The position numbers were made by a program, and so were the translations under genes. A DNA stretch of 34,661 nt, from positions 1 through 34,661 of the forward strand of contig SICC01000005.1 in NCBI GenBank assembly GCA_009694835.1, read 5' to 3'. The notes beneath the pieces were generated by a model. The model saw only the letters and a program-made list of their open reading frames with translations. It had not been told where the DNA came from and searched no databases. This stretch comes from Patescibacteria group bacterium. Its GTDB lineage: Bacteria; Patescibacteriota; SICC01. This document shows, one piece after another, positions 8,545 to 16,838 of this stretch; the first letter of the stretch is position 1, and every line of letters begins with the position of its first letter.

Positions 8545-8550
8545 TATAGT
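8545..8550 (+). promoter_or_regulatory. -10 box TATAGT 6 nt before murB ATG (leaderless candidate)
   Basis: TATAGT-AAGTCT-ATG. Confidence 0.6.
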
Positions 8551-8556
8551 AAGTCT

Positions 8557-9447
8557 ATGGCAAATCCGAAGATTGAAGAGAATGTTCCGCTGGCACCGTT
8601 TACCACGTTCGGGATCGGCGGGCCGGCCGATCTGCTGACCAAGCCACAGTCCAAACAAGAATTAGTCGAGGCCGTCCGTTGGGTGCAGGCGGAAGGTTTG
8701 GAATGGTTCGTACTGGGAGCCGGTGCCAATATTCTGGTCGGGGACAAGGGCTTTCGGGGATTGGTCATTAAGAACGAAGCGGCACACTGCGAGATTGACG
8801 GTACAGCTCTGACGGCCGAAAGCGGGATCACTATCGAACAACTCATTGCCCGGACCGTACCGAAAGGACTATCGGGGTTTGAGCATTACGTTGAAATTCC
8901 ATCGACCTTAGGTGGTGCGATGTGGCAGAATCTGCATTTCTTGAGCTATCCCCACAAGCAGACTCGATTTATTGAGGAAATTGTTGAGGGGGCGACTATT
9001 CTGTCCGGTGATGAAGAGAAAACAGTCGACAAAGGGTATTTCAAATTCGGTTACGACACCAGTGCACTACATCAAAACGATGACGTGGTGCTTGACGTAA
9101 CAATGCAATTGAGTAAGCGGACCGTTTCGAAACTAGAAGAAGTACTAGCAAAAAACGCCGAGTGGCGGCACGCCAAGCATCCGCCGAACGCCGTGAAGAT
9201 GAGTGCTGGATCAATTTTTCAGAAGATTAAGGACGTTGGGGCTGGACGGTTAATCGATCAAGCTGGATTGAAAGGGTACCGAGTGGGCGGTGCGGAAGTC
9301 TCACCAAAACATGCCAACTACATCTTGAACGTCGACCAGGCCACGGCGGTTGATGTCCGAAAGCTCATTGCGGAAGTTCAAGCCAAAGTGAAAGCCGAGA
9401 CTGCTCACGAATTGCAGCCGGAAATTAGTTTCGTCGGCGAATTCTAG
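8557..9447 (+). CDS. murB: UDP-N-acetylmuramate dehydrogenase
   Basis: APFTTFGIGGPADLL, LGAGANILVGDKGFRGLVI, KMSAGSIFQ, ELQPEISFVGEF. Start moved from 8440 to 8557. Confidence 0.93.
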   Translation: MANPKIEENVPLAPFTTFGIGGPADLLTKPQSKQELVEAVRWVQAEGLEWFVLGAGANILVGDKGFRGLVIKNEAAHCEIDGTALTAESGITIEQLIARTVPKGLSGFEHYVEIPSTLGGAMWQNLHFLSYPHKQTRFIEEIVEGATILSGDEEKTVDKGYFKFGYDTSALHQNDDVVLDVTMQLSKRTVSKLEEVLAKNAEWRHAKHPPNAVKMSAGSIFQKIKDVGAGRLIDQAGLKGYRVGGAEVSPKHANYILNVDQATAVDVRKLIAEVQAKVKAETAHELQPEISFVGEF

Positions 9448-9452
9448 TTCTA

Positions 9453-9522
9453 CGTGATTCCCGCGAAGGCGGGAATTAGTTGCGCCCCGATACTGATCCT
9501 CGGGTCAAGCCCGAGGATGACG
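9453..9522. repeat. Dispersed palindromic repeat (copy 1), with a diverged copy adjacent at ~9528-9589
   Basis: CGTGATTCCCGCGAAGGCGGGAATTAGTTGCGCCCCGATACTGATCCTCGGGTCAAGCCCGAGGATGACG; near-identical 70-bp copy at 23877-23946. Confidence 0.88.
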
Positions 9523-9683
9523 TTTTATCGTCATTCTGGCGAAAGCCGGAATCTCATCTCTAAAGATCCCGACGTACGTCGGGATGACAATGTAGTACCG
9601 CAAAAACGCTGGCAACCAGGCGGTACAAACGGTATGATTAGTCCCGACCGGAAAGGAATTTCCTTTCTTAGAGGAATCTCACA

Positions 9684-9977
9684 ATGCGACGCATCATTAC
9701 CTTTATCCAACAGACCTGGACCGAACTCGGTAAGGTCGTCTGGCCGACTCGACGCCGTACAATCCGGCTGACCGGGACGGTGATCATCGTGGCGATTTTC
9801 TTCGGAGCCTTCATCGGAGCGGTCGACTACGGATTGACCAAGGGACTGGAAGCCGTCATCACCACCCCAAAGAAGACACCGGCCAAGTCCATCACCGTTC
9901 CCGGCAGCGGCGGACAGCAGCCAATTCAGATCCCCGCCGGTGGTAACCAACCCGCTAATCAACCACAATCAAAGTAA
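9684..9977 (+). CDS. secE: Preprotein translocase subunit SecE with Pro/Gln-rich C-terminal tail
   Basis: TWTELGKVVWPTRRRTIRLTGTVIIVA; directly upstream of nusG. Confidence 0.92.
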   Translation: MRRIITFIQQTWTELGKVVWPTRRRTIRLTGTVIIVAIFFGAFIGAVDYGLTKGLEAVITTPKKTPAKSITVPGSGGQQPIQIPAGGNQPANQPQSK

Positions 9978-10025
9978 TCATGCGTTTAGACTCAAGACTA
10001 ACGACTAGCGACTAACGACTTTCTT

Positions 10026-10571
10026 ATGCCTCGACAAGTCCAACCTAAAGAACGCTCTTGGTACGCCATTCATACCTATTCCGGGTATGAGGATCGCGTA
10101 GCCGAGAATATCCGCCAACGGATCGAGTCGATGGATATGGCTGATAAGATTTTTGATGTGATTGTGCCGACCGAGAAACAGATTGAGATTCGTCAGGGCA
10201 AACGCCGCACGGTCGACAGGAAGATTTTCCCTGGCTACGTGATGGTCAACATGATTGTCACCGACGACTCGTGGTTTGTGGTGCGGAATACGCCGAATGT
10301 GACCGGATTCATTGGTACCGGCACCATCCCGACCCCGATGAGCGAAGAAGAGGTCAGTACCATCAAGCAACGGATGGGTGTTGAGGAGCCGACCTACGAG
10401 GTCGACTTGGAGAAGGGCGAGACCGTCAATATCGTCGATGGACCGTTCAAGGACTTCGATGGACAGATTGACGAGGTCGACAAGGCCAAGGGCAAGATCA
10501 AGGTGCTGGTCAACATGTTCGGTCGCGAAACGCCGGTCGAGCTCGACTTCCTACAAGTGAGGAAAATCTGA
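10026..10571 (+). CDS. nusG: Transcription termination/antitermination protein NusG
   Basis: WYAIHTYSGYEDRVAENI, FPGYVMVNM, VNIVDGPFKDFDG. Confidence 0.97.
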   Translation: MPRQVQPKERSWYAIHTYSGYEDRVAENIRQRIESMDMADKIFDVIVPTEKQIEIRQGKRRTVDRKIFPGYVMVNMIVTDDSWFVVRNTPNVTGFIGTGTIPTPMSEEEVSTIKQRMGVEEPTYEVDLEKGETVNIVDGPFKDFDGQIDEVDKAKGKIKVLVNMFGRETPVELDFLQVRKI

Positions 10572-10807
10572 TGGCTAAGGATAATAATCCAGAGACTATC
10601 ATTCTTCACGAAGCAGACTTGAAAGAGGCCTTAAAAGGTCCTCAAGGAGAAAGAATGGAACGGGTAAGAAAAAACCACGGTTCTCAAATAATTATTGACC
10701 AAGATGAATTTGAATCTGCCTTGGCGGAACCCGATGTTCAAGAAACGTTGGCTGCCGCACAAGAGCTTGTTGATAGTGGTGAATTTCCACCGAAAGGAAT
10801 GGAGTAA
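10571..10807 (+). CDS. Hypothetical 78-aa protein between nusG and rplK
   Basis: Overlaps nusG by 1 nt (TGATG) and rplK by 1 nt (TAATG); no family recognised. Confidence 0.8.
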   Translation: MAKDNNPETIILHEADLKEALKGPQGERMERVRKNHGSQIIIDQDEFESALAEPDVQETLAAAQELVDSGEFPPKGME

Positions 10808-11232
10808 TGGCTAAGAAAGTCATGACCATGGTAAAACTCCAGCTTCCGGCCGGAAAAGCCAATCCGGCGCCGCCGGTCGGTACGGCGCTGGGTCCGCACG
10901 GCATCCAGATTATGGATTTCTGTAAGCAGTTCAACGAGCAGACCAAGGATGCCGGTGATACCGTTATCCCGGTCGAGATGACGATTTATGAAGATCGGAC
11001 GTTTACGTTTATTACTAAAACGCCGCCGGCCGCCATCCTCATCAAAAAGGCCATCGGACTCGACAAGGGTTCCGACAACCCGCTCAAGAACAAAGTCGCC
11101 AAGATCAAGGAAGCTCAAGTTCTGGAAATCGCCAAAACCAAGATGGAAGACCTGAATGCGCATGATATTGATCAAGCCAAGAAGATCATCGCCGGCACCG
11201 CCCGGTCGATGGGCGTGACGGTTGAAAAGTAA
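10807..11232 (+). CDS. rplK: 50S ribosomal protein L11
   Basis: [33 protein letters not shown]. Confidence 0.98.
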   Translation: MAKKVMTMVKLQLPAGKANPAPPVGTALGPHGIQIMDFCKQFNEQTKDAGDTVIPVEMTIYEDRTFTFITKTPPAAILIKKAIGLDKGSDNPLKNKVAKIKEAQVLEIAKTKMEDLNAHDIDQAKKIIAGTARSMGVTVEK

Positions 11233-11290
11233 GCAAATTCATCCACAAGCCAAGGCGCTGGTCCGGTGGTAGGGTTGGAAGGTACGGAGG

Positions 11291-11328
11291 CGCGGGAGTC
11301 TCGATAGCATCGGGACGCTAGCACCGCG
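11291..11328 (+). promoter_or_regulatory. Structured rplK-rplA intergenic hairpin (candidate regulatory element)
   Basis: Outer stem CGCGG/CCGCG, inner 8-bp stem GTCTCGAT-AGC-ATCGGGAC, just before rplA ATG at 11335. Confidence 0.45.
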
Positions 11329-11334
11329 AACTAC

Positions 11335-12153
11335 ATGACCGAAACTACCAAGACAACCAAAGCGAAATCCACATCGGCCGCTTCTACGACCGCCAAAACT
11401 GCGGCACCGGCGAAGCGGTCGAGCGCGCCCAAGGCTAAGAAGCCAGCTGGGGCTCCCGTCGGTCCCAGGGGCCGGAAGTACCGCGAAGCGGCTGACAAGG
11501 TTGAAGCTGGTAAACACTATCCGCTGGCCGAAGCCGTAGCGTTGGTCAAAGATACCAGCACCACCAAGTTTGATAGCACCGTGGAACTGCACATTCGGTT
11601 AGGAATCGATGCTCGGACGGCTGAACAAAGCGTTCGCGGAACCGTTCAGCTCCCGGCTGGTTCAGGTAAAGATATGAAAGTACTGGCATTTGTACCACCC
11701 GCCAAACAGGCCGCGGCCAAGAAGGCCGGGGCTGACTTTGTTTCCGACGCTGACACCCTGAAGAAAATCGAAGACGGCTGGACGGGCTTTGACGTCTCGG
11801 TCGCCACGCCAGACCAAATGGCCACGGTCAGTAAGCTCGGTAAGGTGCTCGGTCCGAAGGGGCTGATGCCGAATCCGAAAAGCGGGACGGTCACCGATGA
11901 TTTCGAGACCGCTATCAAGCAGGTCAAAGCCGGCAGTGTAGAATTCCGCGTGGCTGCTGACGGCACCATCCACGCTGGTATCGGTAAAGTCAGCTTCAAA
12001 GCTGACGATCTGGCTAAGAACGTGGCGGCGTATTATAAAGCGGTGAATGCCGCCAAACCGGATGACGCTAAAGGTGTTTTTATTCGTTCCGTCACCTTAG
12101 CTTCCACCATGGGGCCAGGAATTCGGCTGGCACCAGAGGGGATTTCGGCATGA
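11335..12153 (+). CDS. rplA: 50S ribosomal protein L1 with basic Ala/Lys/Thr-rich N-terminal extension
   Basis: RGRKYREAADKVEAGKHYPLAEAVALVK, GKVLGPKGLMPNPKSGTVT. Confidence 0.97.
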   Translation: MTETTKTTKAKSTSAASTTAKTAAPAKRSSAPKAKKPAGAPVGPRGRKYREAADKVEAGKHYPLAEAVALVKDTSTTKFDSTVELHIRLGIDARTAEQSVRGTVQLPAGSGKDMKVLAFVPPAKQAAAKKAGADFVSDADTLKKIEDGWTGFDVSVATPDQMATVSKLGKVLGPKGLMPNPKSGTVTDDFETAIKQVKAGSVEFRVAADGTIHAGIGKVSFKADDLAKNVAAYYKAVNAAKPDDAKGVFIRSVTLASTMGPGIRLAPEGISA

Positions 12154-12863
12154 TTCTGTCCGACCGTGACATTAAGCGATTGATTTCTTCCGGTCGGATC
12201 AAACTGAGTCCAAAGCCAGACATGAACGAAGCTCTCGGCGCGGCCAGTCTTGATTTACGGTTGAGTTCCAAGTTCCGAGTCTATAAGTCGACGGCCACGC
12301 CGTTCATCGACCCGCAAGACCGTGGAACCTTCGAGCAGCTGACCGAACCGATAGATGTCACTGAATCTGATCCGGCCCAAGCCTTGCTTCCGAACGCCCA
12401 ACCCGGACCGCGAGCCTTTGTCCTTCACCCAGGTGAATTTGTTCTCGGTTTAACTGAAGAACAGATTGAACTGCCAGATGACGTCGCCGCTCGAATCGAA
12501 GGAAAGTCATCACTCGGACGGCTGGGAATTGTCATCCACTCGACCGCTGGTCATATTGATCCGGGATATATCGGTGGTATCACCCTGGAAATTACCAATA
12601 TTGGCGTGATTCCCGTGTTGCTTCACCCCGGCATGCGGTTCTGCCAGCTGGTATTTGAAAGTATGTCCGGTCCGGTCGAAGTGCCGTACTCAGAAAAAAA
12701 GACGGCTAAGTACGCTGGCACCACCGAACCAGGTTCCAGCAAGATTTTTGAGGAAGCCGGCAAAAAGAAAGTTTCTCGACCAGCTGCCAAGAAGGGACTG
12801 AAGAAGGTCGCTAAGACCAAGAAGTCCACCCGAAGGGTGGCGCATAAAACGTCGGCGGCGTAG
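12150..12863 (+). CDS. dcd: dCTP deaminase with basic C-terminal tail
   Basis: MILSDRDIKRLI, ASLDLRLS, RIEGKSSLGRLGIVIHSTAGHIDPGYIGGITLEITN, PGMRFCQLVFE; ATGA overlap with rplA. Confidence 0.93.
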   Translation: MILSDRDIKRLISSGRIKLSPKPDMNEALGAASLDLRLSSKFRVYKSTATPFIDPQDRGTFEQLTEPIDVTESDPAQALLPNAQPGPRAFVLHPGEFVLGLTEEQIELPDDVAARIEGKSSLGRLGIVIHSTAGHIDPGYIGGITLEITNIGVIPVLLHPGMRFCQLVFESMSGPVEVPYSEKKTAKYAGTTEPGSSKIFEEAGKKKVSRPAAKKGLKKVAKTKKSTRRVAHKTSAA

Positions 12864-12865
12864 GT

Positions 12866-13555
12866 ATGCCGACCGCTAATCAGTTCGAAGTCGAGGTAAA
12901 GACACTGCTTGGAAGTAGGGAAGCGGCCGAAGAATTTGTCGTCAAACTCAAATTGAACGACAGTAACCTGAAACTGTCTGGCCAATCGAACCAACTCAAT
13001 CATTATTTTGACGAGGCTGGTGACACGGAGAAACTTCCTGACGCGATCGGGGGATTTCTCAGCGATGGCGATTTGGCAGCGTTTAAAGAAATCATCGACC
13101 AGTCCAAGTCCTTTGCCCTGCGCACGCGCGATGCTGACGGTACTATTCTGCTGGTGATAAAGGCCGCTAAAGGGGAAGGTGACAACCAGCACGCGCTGGA
13201 GCGACTAGAAGGTGAGTACGAGACGACAGCTTCAGATATCGACACTATAGACAAGGCTATTCAAAGTGCTGGATATGACTTTCTCTCTAAATGGTCACGA
13301 AACCGCATTGAATACAGCTACAAGGGTTTCAACGTCACCATCGATAAGAACGCCGGCTACGGCTACGTCGCGGAAATCGAGAAAGTGGTGCCGGATAGCA
13401 CACAAGCCGAACAAGCTCGAGATGAGATTTTAGCTGAATTGAAGACACTCGAGGTCGAAGAGCTTTCACAGGAACGCGTTGGCCGAATGTTTGAGCATTA
13501 CAACGAACACTGGCCAGAGTATTATCAAACCGAGAAGACCTTTACGGTCGAATAA
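12866..13555 (+). CDS. CYTH-domain-like protein
   Basis: FEVEVKTLL start, SFALRTRDADGTILLVIKAAKG, SRNRIEYSYKGFNVTIDKNAGYGYVAEIE. Confidence 0.7.
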   Translation: MPTANQFEVEVKTLLGSREAAEEFVVKLKLNDSNLKLSGQSNQLNHYFDEAGDTEKLPDAIGGFLSDGDLAAFKEIIDQSKSFALRTRDADGTILLVIKAAKGEGDNQHALERLEGEYETTASDIDTIDKAIQSAGYDFLSKWSRNRIEYSYKGFNVTIDKNAGYGYVAEIEKVVPDSTQAEQARDEILAELKTLEVEELSQERVGRMFEHYNEHWPEYYQTEKTFTVE

Positions 13556-13596
13556 CAAGTCGGCCCGTAGAGCCGCTGAAAGAAAGTCCACCCGAC

Positions 13597-14586
13597 ATGG
13601 CTAAAGAAAATCTCAAACACCCGGAATATCAATACCTTGATCTACTCAAGGATATTCTTGATAACGGTTCGGAAAAGAAGGATCACAATACCGGCAACGG
13701 ATTGACGAGCGTCTTTGGTCGGCAAATTCGGTTTGACTTGAGCCAGGGATTTCCGCTGCTCACCACCAAGAAAGTCTACTGGAACGGCGTGTTGCACGAG
13801 CTGGTCTGGTTTTTGACTGGCCAATCGAACATCAAGTACCTGGTCGACAACAACGTCCACATTTGGGATGACTATCCCTACAAGGATTACCAGAAGCTGA
13901 TTGAAGCCGGCAAAGCCAAAGAGATGACTCAGGATGAGTTTATCCAGAAGATTGCCGACGACGCCAAGTTTGCTAAAAAATACGGCGAATTACCGCATAT
14001 CTACGGCTCGCAGTGGCGCAGTTGGCCGCGAACGAACGGTGATTCGATCGACCAGATTGCCTGGGCACTCGATAACATTAAGAACTATCCGCAACGGAAA
14101 CACTCAGTGGTTACGGTCTGGAATCCGGAACATCTCTACTCAATGGCGCTACCGGGTGACGCTCTGAGTTTCCCGCTCTGCCATATTTTCTTCCACTTCC
14201 AAGTGATCGACGGCAAACTGTCGTGCCAGCTCTACCAGCGCAGCGCCGACATGTTCCTGGGAGTTCCGTTCAATATTGCCAGTTACGCCATGCTTACCCA
14301 GGTGATGGCTCATTTGGCTGGTCTTGAGCCAGGTGAATTCATCCATACGTTCGGTGACGCTCATGTCTATCACAACCATACTGATCAAGTGAAGGAGCAG
14401 CTGAGCCGAAAACCGCGGGCGTTCCCGAAGCTCAAAATCGACCCGAAACTGAAGAAACTTGATGACGCCAAAGCTGAACACTTTACGATCGAAGGCTACA
14501 ATCCGCATCCAACCATCAAAGCCGAGCTGACCGTGGCTGGCGGATTCCAAGAAAAAGACCGCCGCGAATTCGCCAAGAAAGGGTAA
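13597..14586 (+). CDS. thyA: Thymidylate synthase ThyA
   Basis: RFDLSQGFPLLTTKKVYWNGVLHELVWFLTG, LSFPLCHIFFHFQVIDGKLSCQLYQRSADMFLGVPFNIASYA. Confidence 0.98.
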   Translation: MAKENLKHPEYQYLDLLKDILDNGSEKKDHNTGNGLTSVFGRQIRFDLSQGFPLLTTKKVYWNGVLHELVWFLTGQSNIKYLVDNNVHIWDDYPYKDYQKLIEAGKAKEMTQDEFIQKIADDAKFAKKYGELPHIYGSQWRSWPRTNGDSIDQIAWALDNIKNYPQRKHSVVTVWNPEHLYSMALPGDALSFPLCHIFFHFQVIDGKLSCQLYQRSADMFLGVPFNIASYAMLTQVMAHLAGLEPGEFIHTFGDAHVYHNHTDQVKEQLSRKPRAFPKLKIDPKLKKLDDAKAEHFTIEGYNPHPTIKAELTVAGGFQEKDRREFAKKG

Positions 14587-14588
14587 TC

Positions 14589-15095
14589 ATGGCTGACTTC
14601 ACCGTTCCGGCCGGATTAGACGTCCGCGTCATCGTGGCGATGGATGAAGAGCGGGGAATCGGTAAGAACAACGACGTTCCGTGGCATATCCCGAAGGATT
14701 GGGCGCGACTGAAAGAGCTCACCATGGGTCATTCGTTGATCATGGGTCGGAAGACCTGGGACGGGATTGGCAAGCCGCTTCCGGGCCGCACGAACATCGT
14801 GGTCACCCGACAGTCCGACTTCAAAGCCGAAGGAGCGATCGTAGTTCACTCGGTCGAGGACGGGCTAACCGAAGCAGTAAAACACGATCCTGTCGCCTAT
14901 ATTTTTGGTGGGGAGCACATTTTCAAGGATGGTCTGAAGTACGTTGACAAGATTGAGCTGACCGAAGTTTCCGGTACCCATGGTGCGGATACGTTCTTTC
15001 CGGAATTTGAGCATAATTTCCACGAAGTCAGTTCGGAAGCACTAGATGAAGGCAGTCACCACATCCGGTTCGTTGATTATGAGCGGAATGCTTGA
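14589..15095 (+). CDS. folA: Dihydrofolate reductase
   Basis: VIVAMDEERGIGKNNDVPWHIPKDWARLKELTMGHSLIMGRKTWDGIGKPLPGRTNIVVTR. Confidence 0.96.
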   Translation: MADFTVPAGLDVRVIVAMDEERGIGKNNDVPWHIPKDWARLKELTMGHSLIMGRKTWDGIGKPLPGRTNIVVTRQSDFKAEGAIVVHSVEDGLTEAVKHDPVAYIFGGEHIFKDGLKYVDKIELTEVSGTHGADTFFPEFEHNFHEVSSEALDEGSHHIRFVDYERNA

Positions 15096-15126
15096 CCGTC
15101 CCTCACTCACTCCGTAGACTGAAACT

Positions 15127-15220
15127 TGTCGCCGAAGACCGCAGCCATTCCATAAGTACTGCGCAGGAGATCACAAAACATACTGTTTTTGATGATGTCC
15201 TTCGGTGAAGGACTATTTTT
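15127..15220 (+). ncRNA. Ribosomal protein L10 leader
   Basis: GTCGCCGAAGACCGCAGCCATT...ACTGCGCAGGAGATC upstream of rplJ resembles the L10 leader; ends in GTCCTTC-GGT-GAAGGAC-TATTTTT abutting ATG. Confidence 0.78.
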
Positions 15221-15736
15221 ATGCCTAAGACACGCGAACAGAAGGAACAAGAAGTCGCCGAGCTAACGGAGGCCTTGAAAGGTGCCTCGGCGTCGGTACT
15301 GACTAATTACCAAGGTCTCGGTGTCCGTGACCAGCAGGAATTGCAGAACAGTCTACGCGAACAGGGAATGCGCTTCCACGTAGCCAAACTGACCCTGCTC
15401 AATCGGGCAGCTAAAGAAGCCGGCATCGAGCTAGATACACTCGAAGGCCAACAAGCCTTGGCGATTGGGGCGGATGATCCAGTTGGCGTGGCTAAGGCCG
15501 TCGCGGAATTTGCTAAAGAGCACGAAGCCTTAGAGATTACGGGCGGCATCGTGGATGGTAAACAAGTCGGTGTTGAGTTGATTCAGCGCTACGCGAGCTT
15601 ACCAGGACGTGATGAGTTGCTGGGACGCCTAATGGGTAGCATTAGTGCGCCAGTTCGAAACTTGGCTAGTGGTTTGTCTGGTGTCAGTCGGAACTTGGTC
15701 TACGCGCTGACAGCTGTTAAAGAGAAGAAGGCGTAG
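15221..15736 (+). CDS. rplJ: 50S ribosomal protein L10
   Basis: KTREQKEQEVAELTEALKGASASVLTNYQGLGVRDQQELQNSLREQGMRFHVAKLTLLNRA. Confidence 0.96.
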   Translation: MPKTREQKEQEVAELTEALKGASASVLTNYQGLGVRDQQELQNSLREQGMRFHVAKLTLLNRAAKEAGIELDTLEGQQALAIGADDPVGVAKAVAEFAKEHEALEITGGIVDGKQVGVELIQRYASLPGRDELLGRLMGSISAPVRNLASGLSGVSRNLVYALTAVKEKKA

Positions 15737-15809
15737 TTATTATTCGAACGCAGTGAGCCCGGCTCGCTTCGCTCGAAGAGTAACTAAGTAATAATCACTA
15801 GGAGAAACT

Positions 15810-16364
15810 ATGGCAGACGAAGATAACGCCCAAAACACTGACGCTCCGGCGTCAGATGATCAGGCTAAGCCTGAAGAAGAGAAGAAAGAAGAAGCTACAC
15901 CGGAAGAAAAGCCGGCCGAAGCTAAGACTGAAGAGAAGCCAGCTGAAGAGGCTAAAGAAGACGATAAGCCTTCGAAGGAATACTCCAAAGAAGTCGGCGA
16001 AATAGTCGAGAAGGTTGAGAAAATGACTGTCCTCGAAGTTGCTGACCTGGTCAGTGCCATCGAAGATAAGTTTGGTGTTTCAGCCGCTCCGGTGGCGGTA
16101 GCCGGTGCCGCCCCAGCTGGTGGAGATGGTGATGGTGGGGGAGACGATGAAAAGTCTTCATTCACTGTTCATCTGACCGCGGCCGGTGATAAGAAGATTG
16201 AAGTTATTAAGGCTGTCCGCGAAGTTACGGACCTCGGTCTGAAAGAGGCTAAAGACTTAGTCGATGGCGCTCCGAAAGACGTTAAAACTGACGTTCCAAA
16301 GGACGAGGCTGAAGAAGCCAAGAAGAAGCTCGAGGCCGCTGGCGGTACCGTCGATCTAAAGTGA
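15810..16364 (+). CDS. rplL: 50S ribosomal protein L7/L12 with ~60-aa acidic N-terminal extension
   Basis: [23 protein letters not shown] and [27 protein letters not shown], preceded by Glu/Lys/Pro-rich sequence. Confidence 0.96.
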   Translation: MADEDNAQNTDAPASDDQAKPEEEKKEEATPEEKPAEAKTEEKPAEEAKEDDKPSKEYSKEVGEIVEKVEKMTVLEVADLVSAIEDKFGVSAAPVAVAGAAPAGGDGDGGGDDEKSSFTVHLTAAGDKKIEVIKAVREVTDLGLKEAKDLVDGAPKDVKTDVPKDEAEEAKKKLEAAGGTVDLK

Positions 16365-16410
16365 TCCTGACGTAGGAGGCATCATCCTGGGCACTCCGTG
16401 CGAAGGATCT

Positions 16411-16449
16411 AACGAAAAAGACCCTAGCCAAGCTGTGGTCTTTTTCGTT
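16411..16449 (+). terminator. Rho-independent terminator after rplL
   Basis: AACGAAAAAGACC...GGTCTTTTTCGTT, 13-bp stem. Confidence 0.88.
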
Positions 16450-16472
16450 ATAGTCGTAGGTTGTTCAGTTTG

Positions 16473-16501
16473 TTGACAACCAACGTATTTAGTTGTATAA
16501 T
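16473..16501 (+). promoter_or_regulatory. Consensus promoter TTGACA-N17-TATAAT
   Basis: TTGACA 16473-16478, TATAAT 16496-16501, 17-bp spacer. Confidence 0.9.
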
Positions 16502-16526
16502 CCTCTAATTTTCCAATAACCAAACT

Positions 16527-16826
16527 ATGAGTAACCAACCCAAAGATCTTAATCAGTTTACCGCCCAACTTATCAGCGAAAAGGGCTTAACTAATCTCGA
16601 GCCTGAGGTTCGCGAGCAGATGCAGAAGGACCTCGTGAGCCGAATAGAAGACCGTATTAACGTGGCTATCCTGAAGGCCATGCCAGAAGAGAAGCGCCGC
16701 GGGTTTGAAAGCTTGCTCGACACTGGTACTCAGGAAGACATTCAGGCGTATTGCCAAAAAGAAATCCCAAACCTTTCCGAACTCGTTGCGGCTGAGTTAC
16801 TAGCATTCCGTAGAACGTGGCTGTAA
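16527..16826 (+). CDS. Small conserved-looking protein (tentatively DUF5663-like)
   Basis: 99 aa, downstream of a consensus promoter; family call from memory only. Confidence 0.65.
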   Translation: MSNQPKDLNQFTAQLISEKGLTNLEPEVREQMQKDLVSRIEDRINVAILKAMPEEKRRGFESLLDTGTQEDIQAYCQKEIPNLSELVAAELLAFRRTWL

Positions 16827-16838
16827 TCGGGAGGGACG

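Noticed and set aside
8440-8556. N-terminal extension of murB from 8440
   Set aside because: The extension is the hairpin region with no MurB similarity; ATG 8557 has a well-placed TATAGT box.
9454-9771. ORF of 105 aa before secE
   Set aside because: Encoded by the dispersed palindromic repeats and overlaps secE in another frame; typical repeat-derived false ORF.
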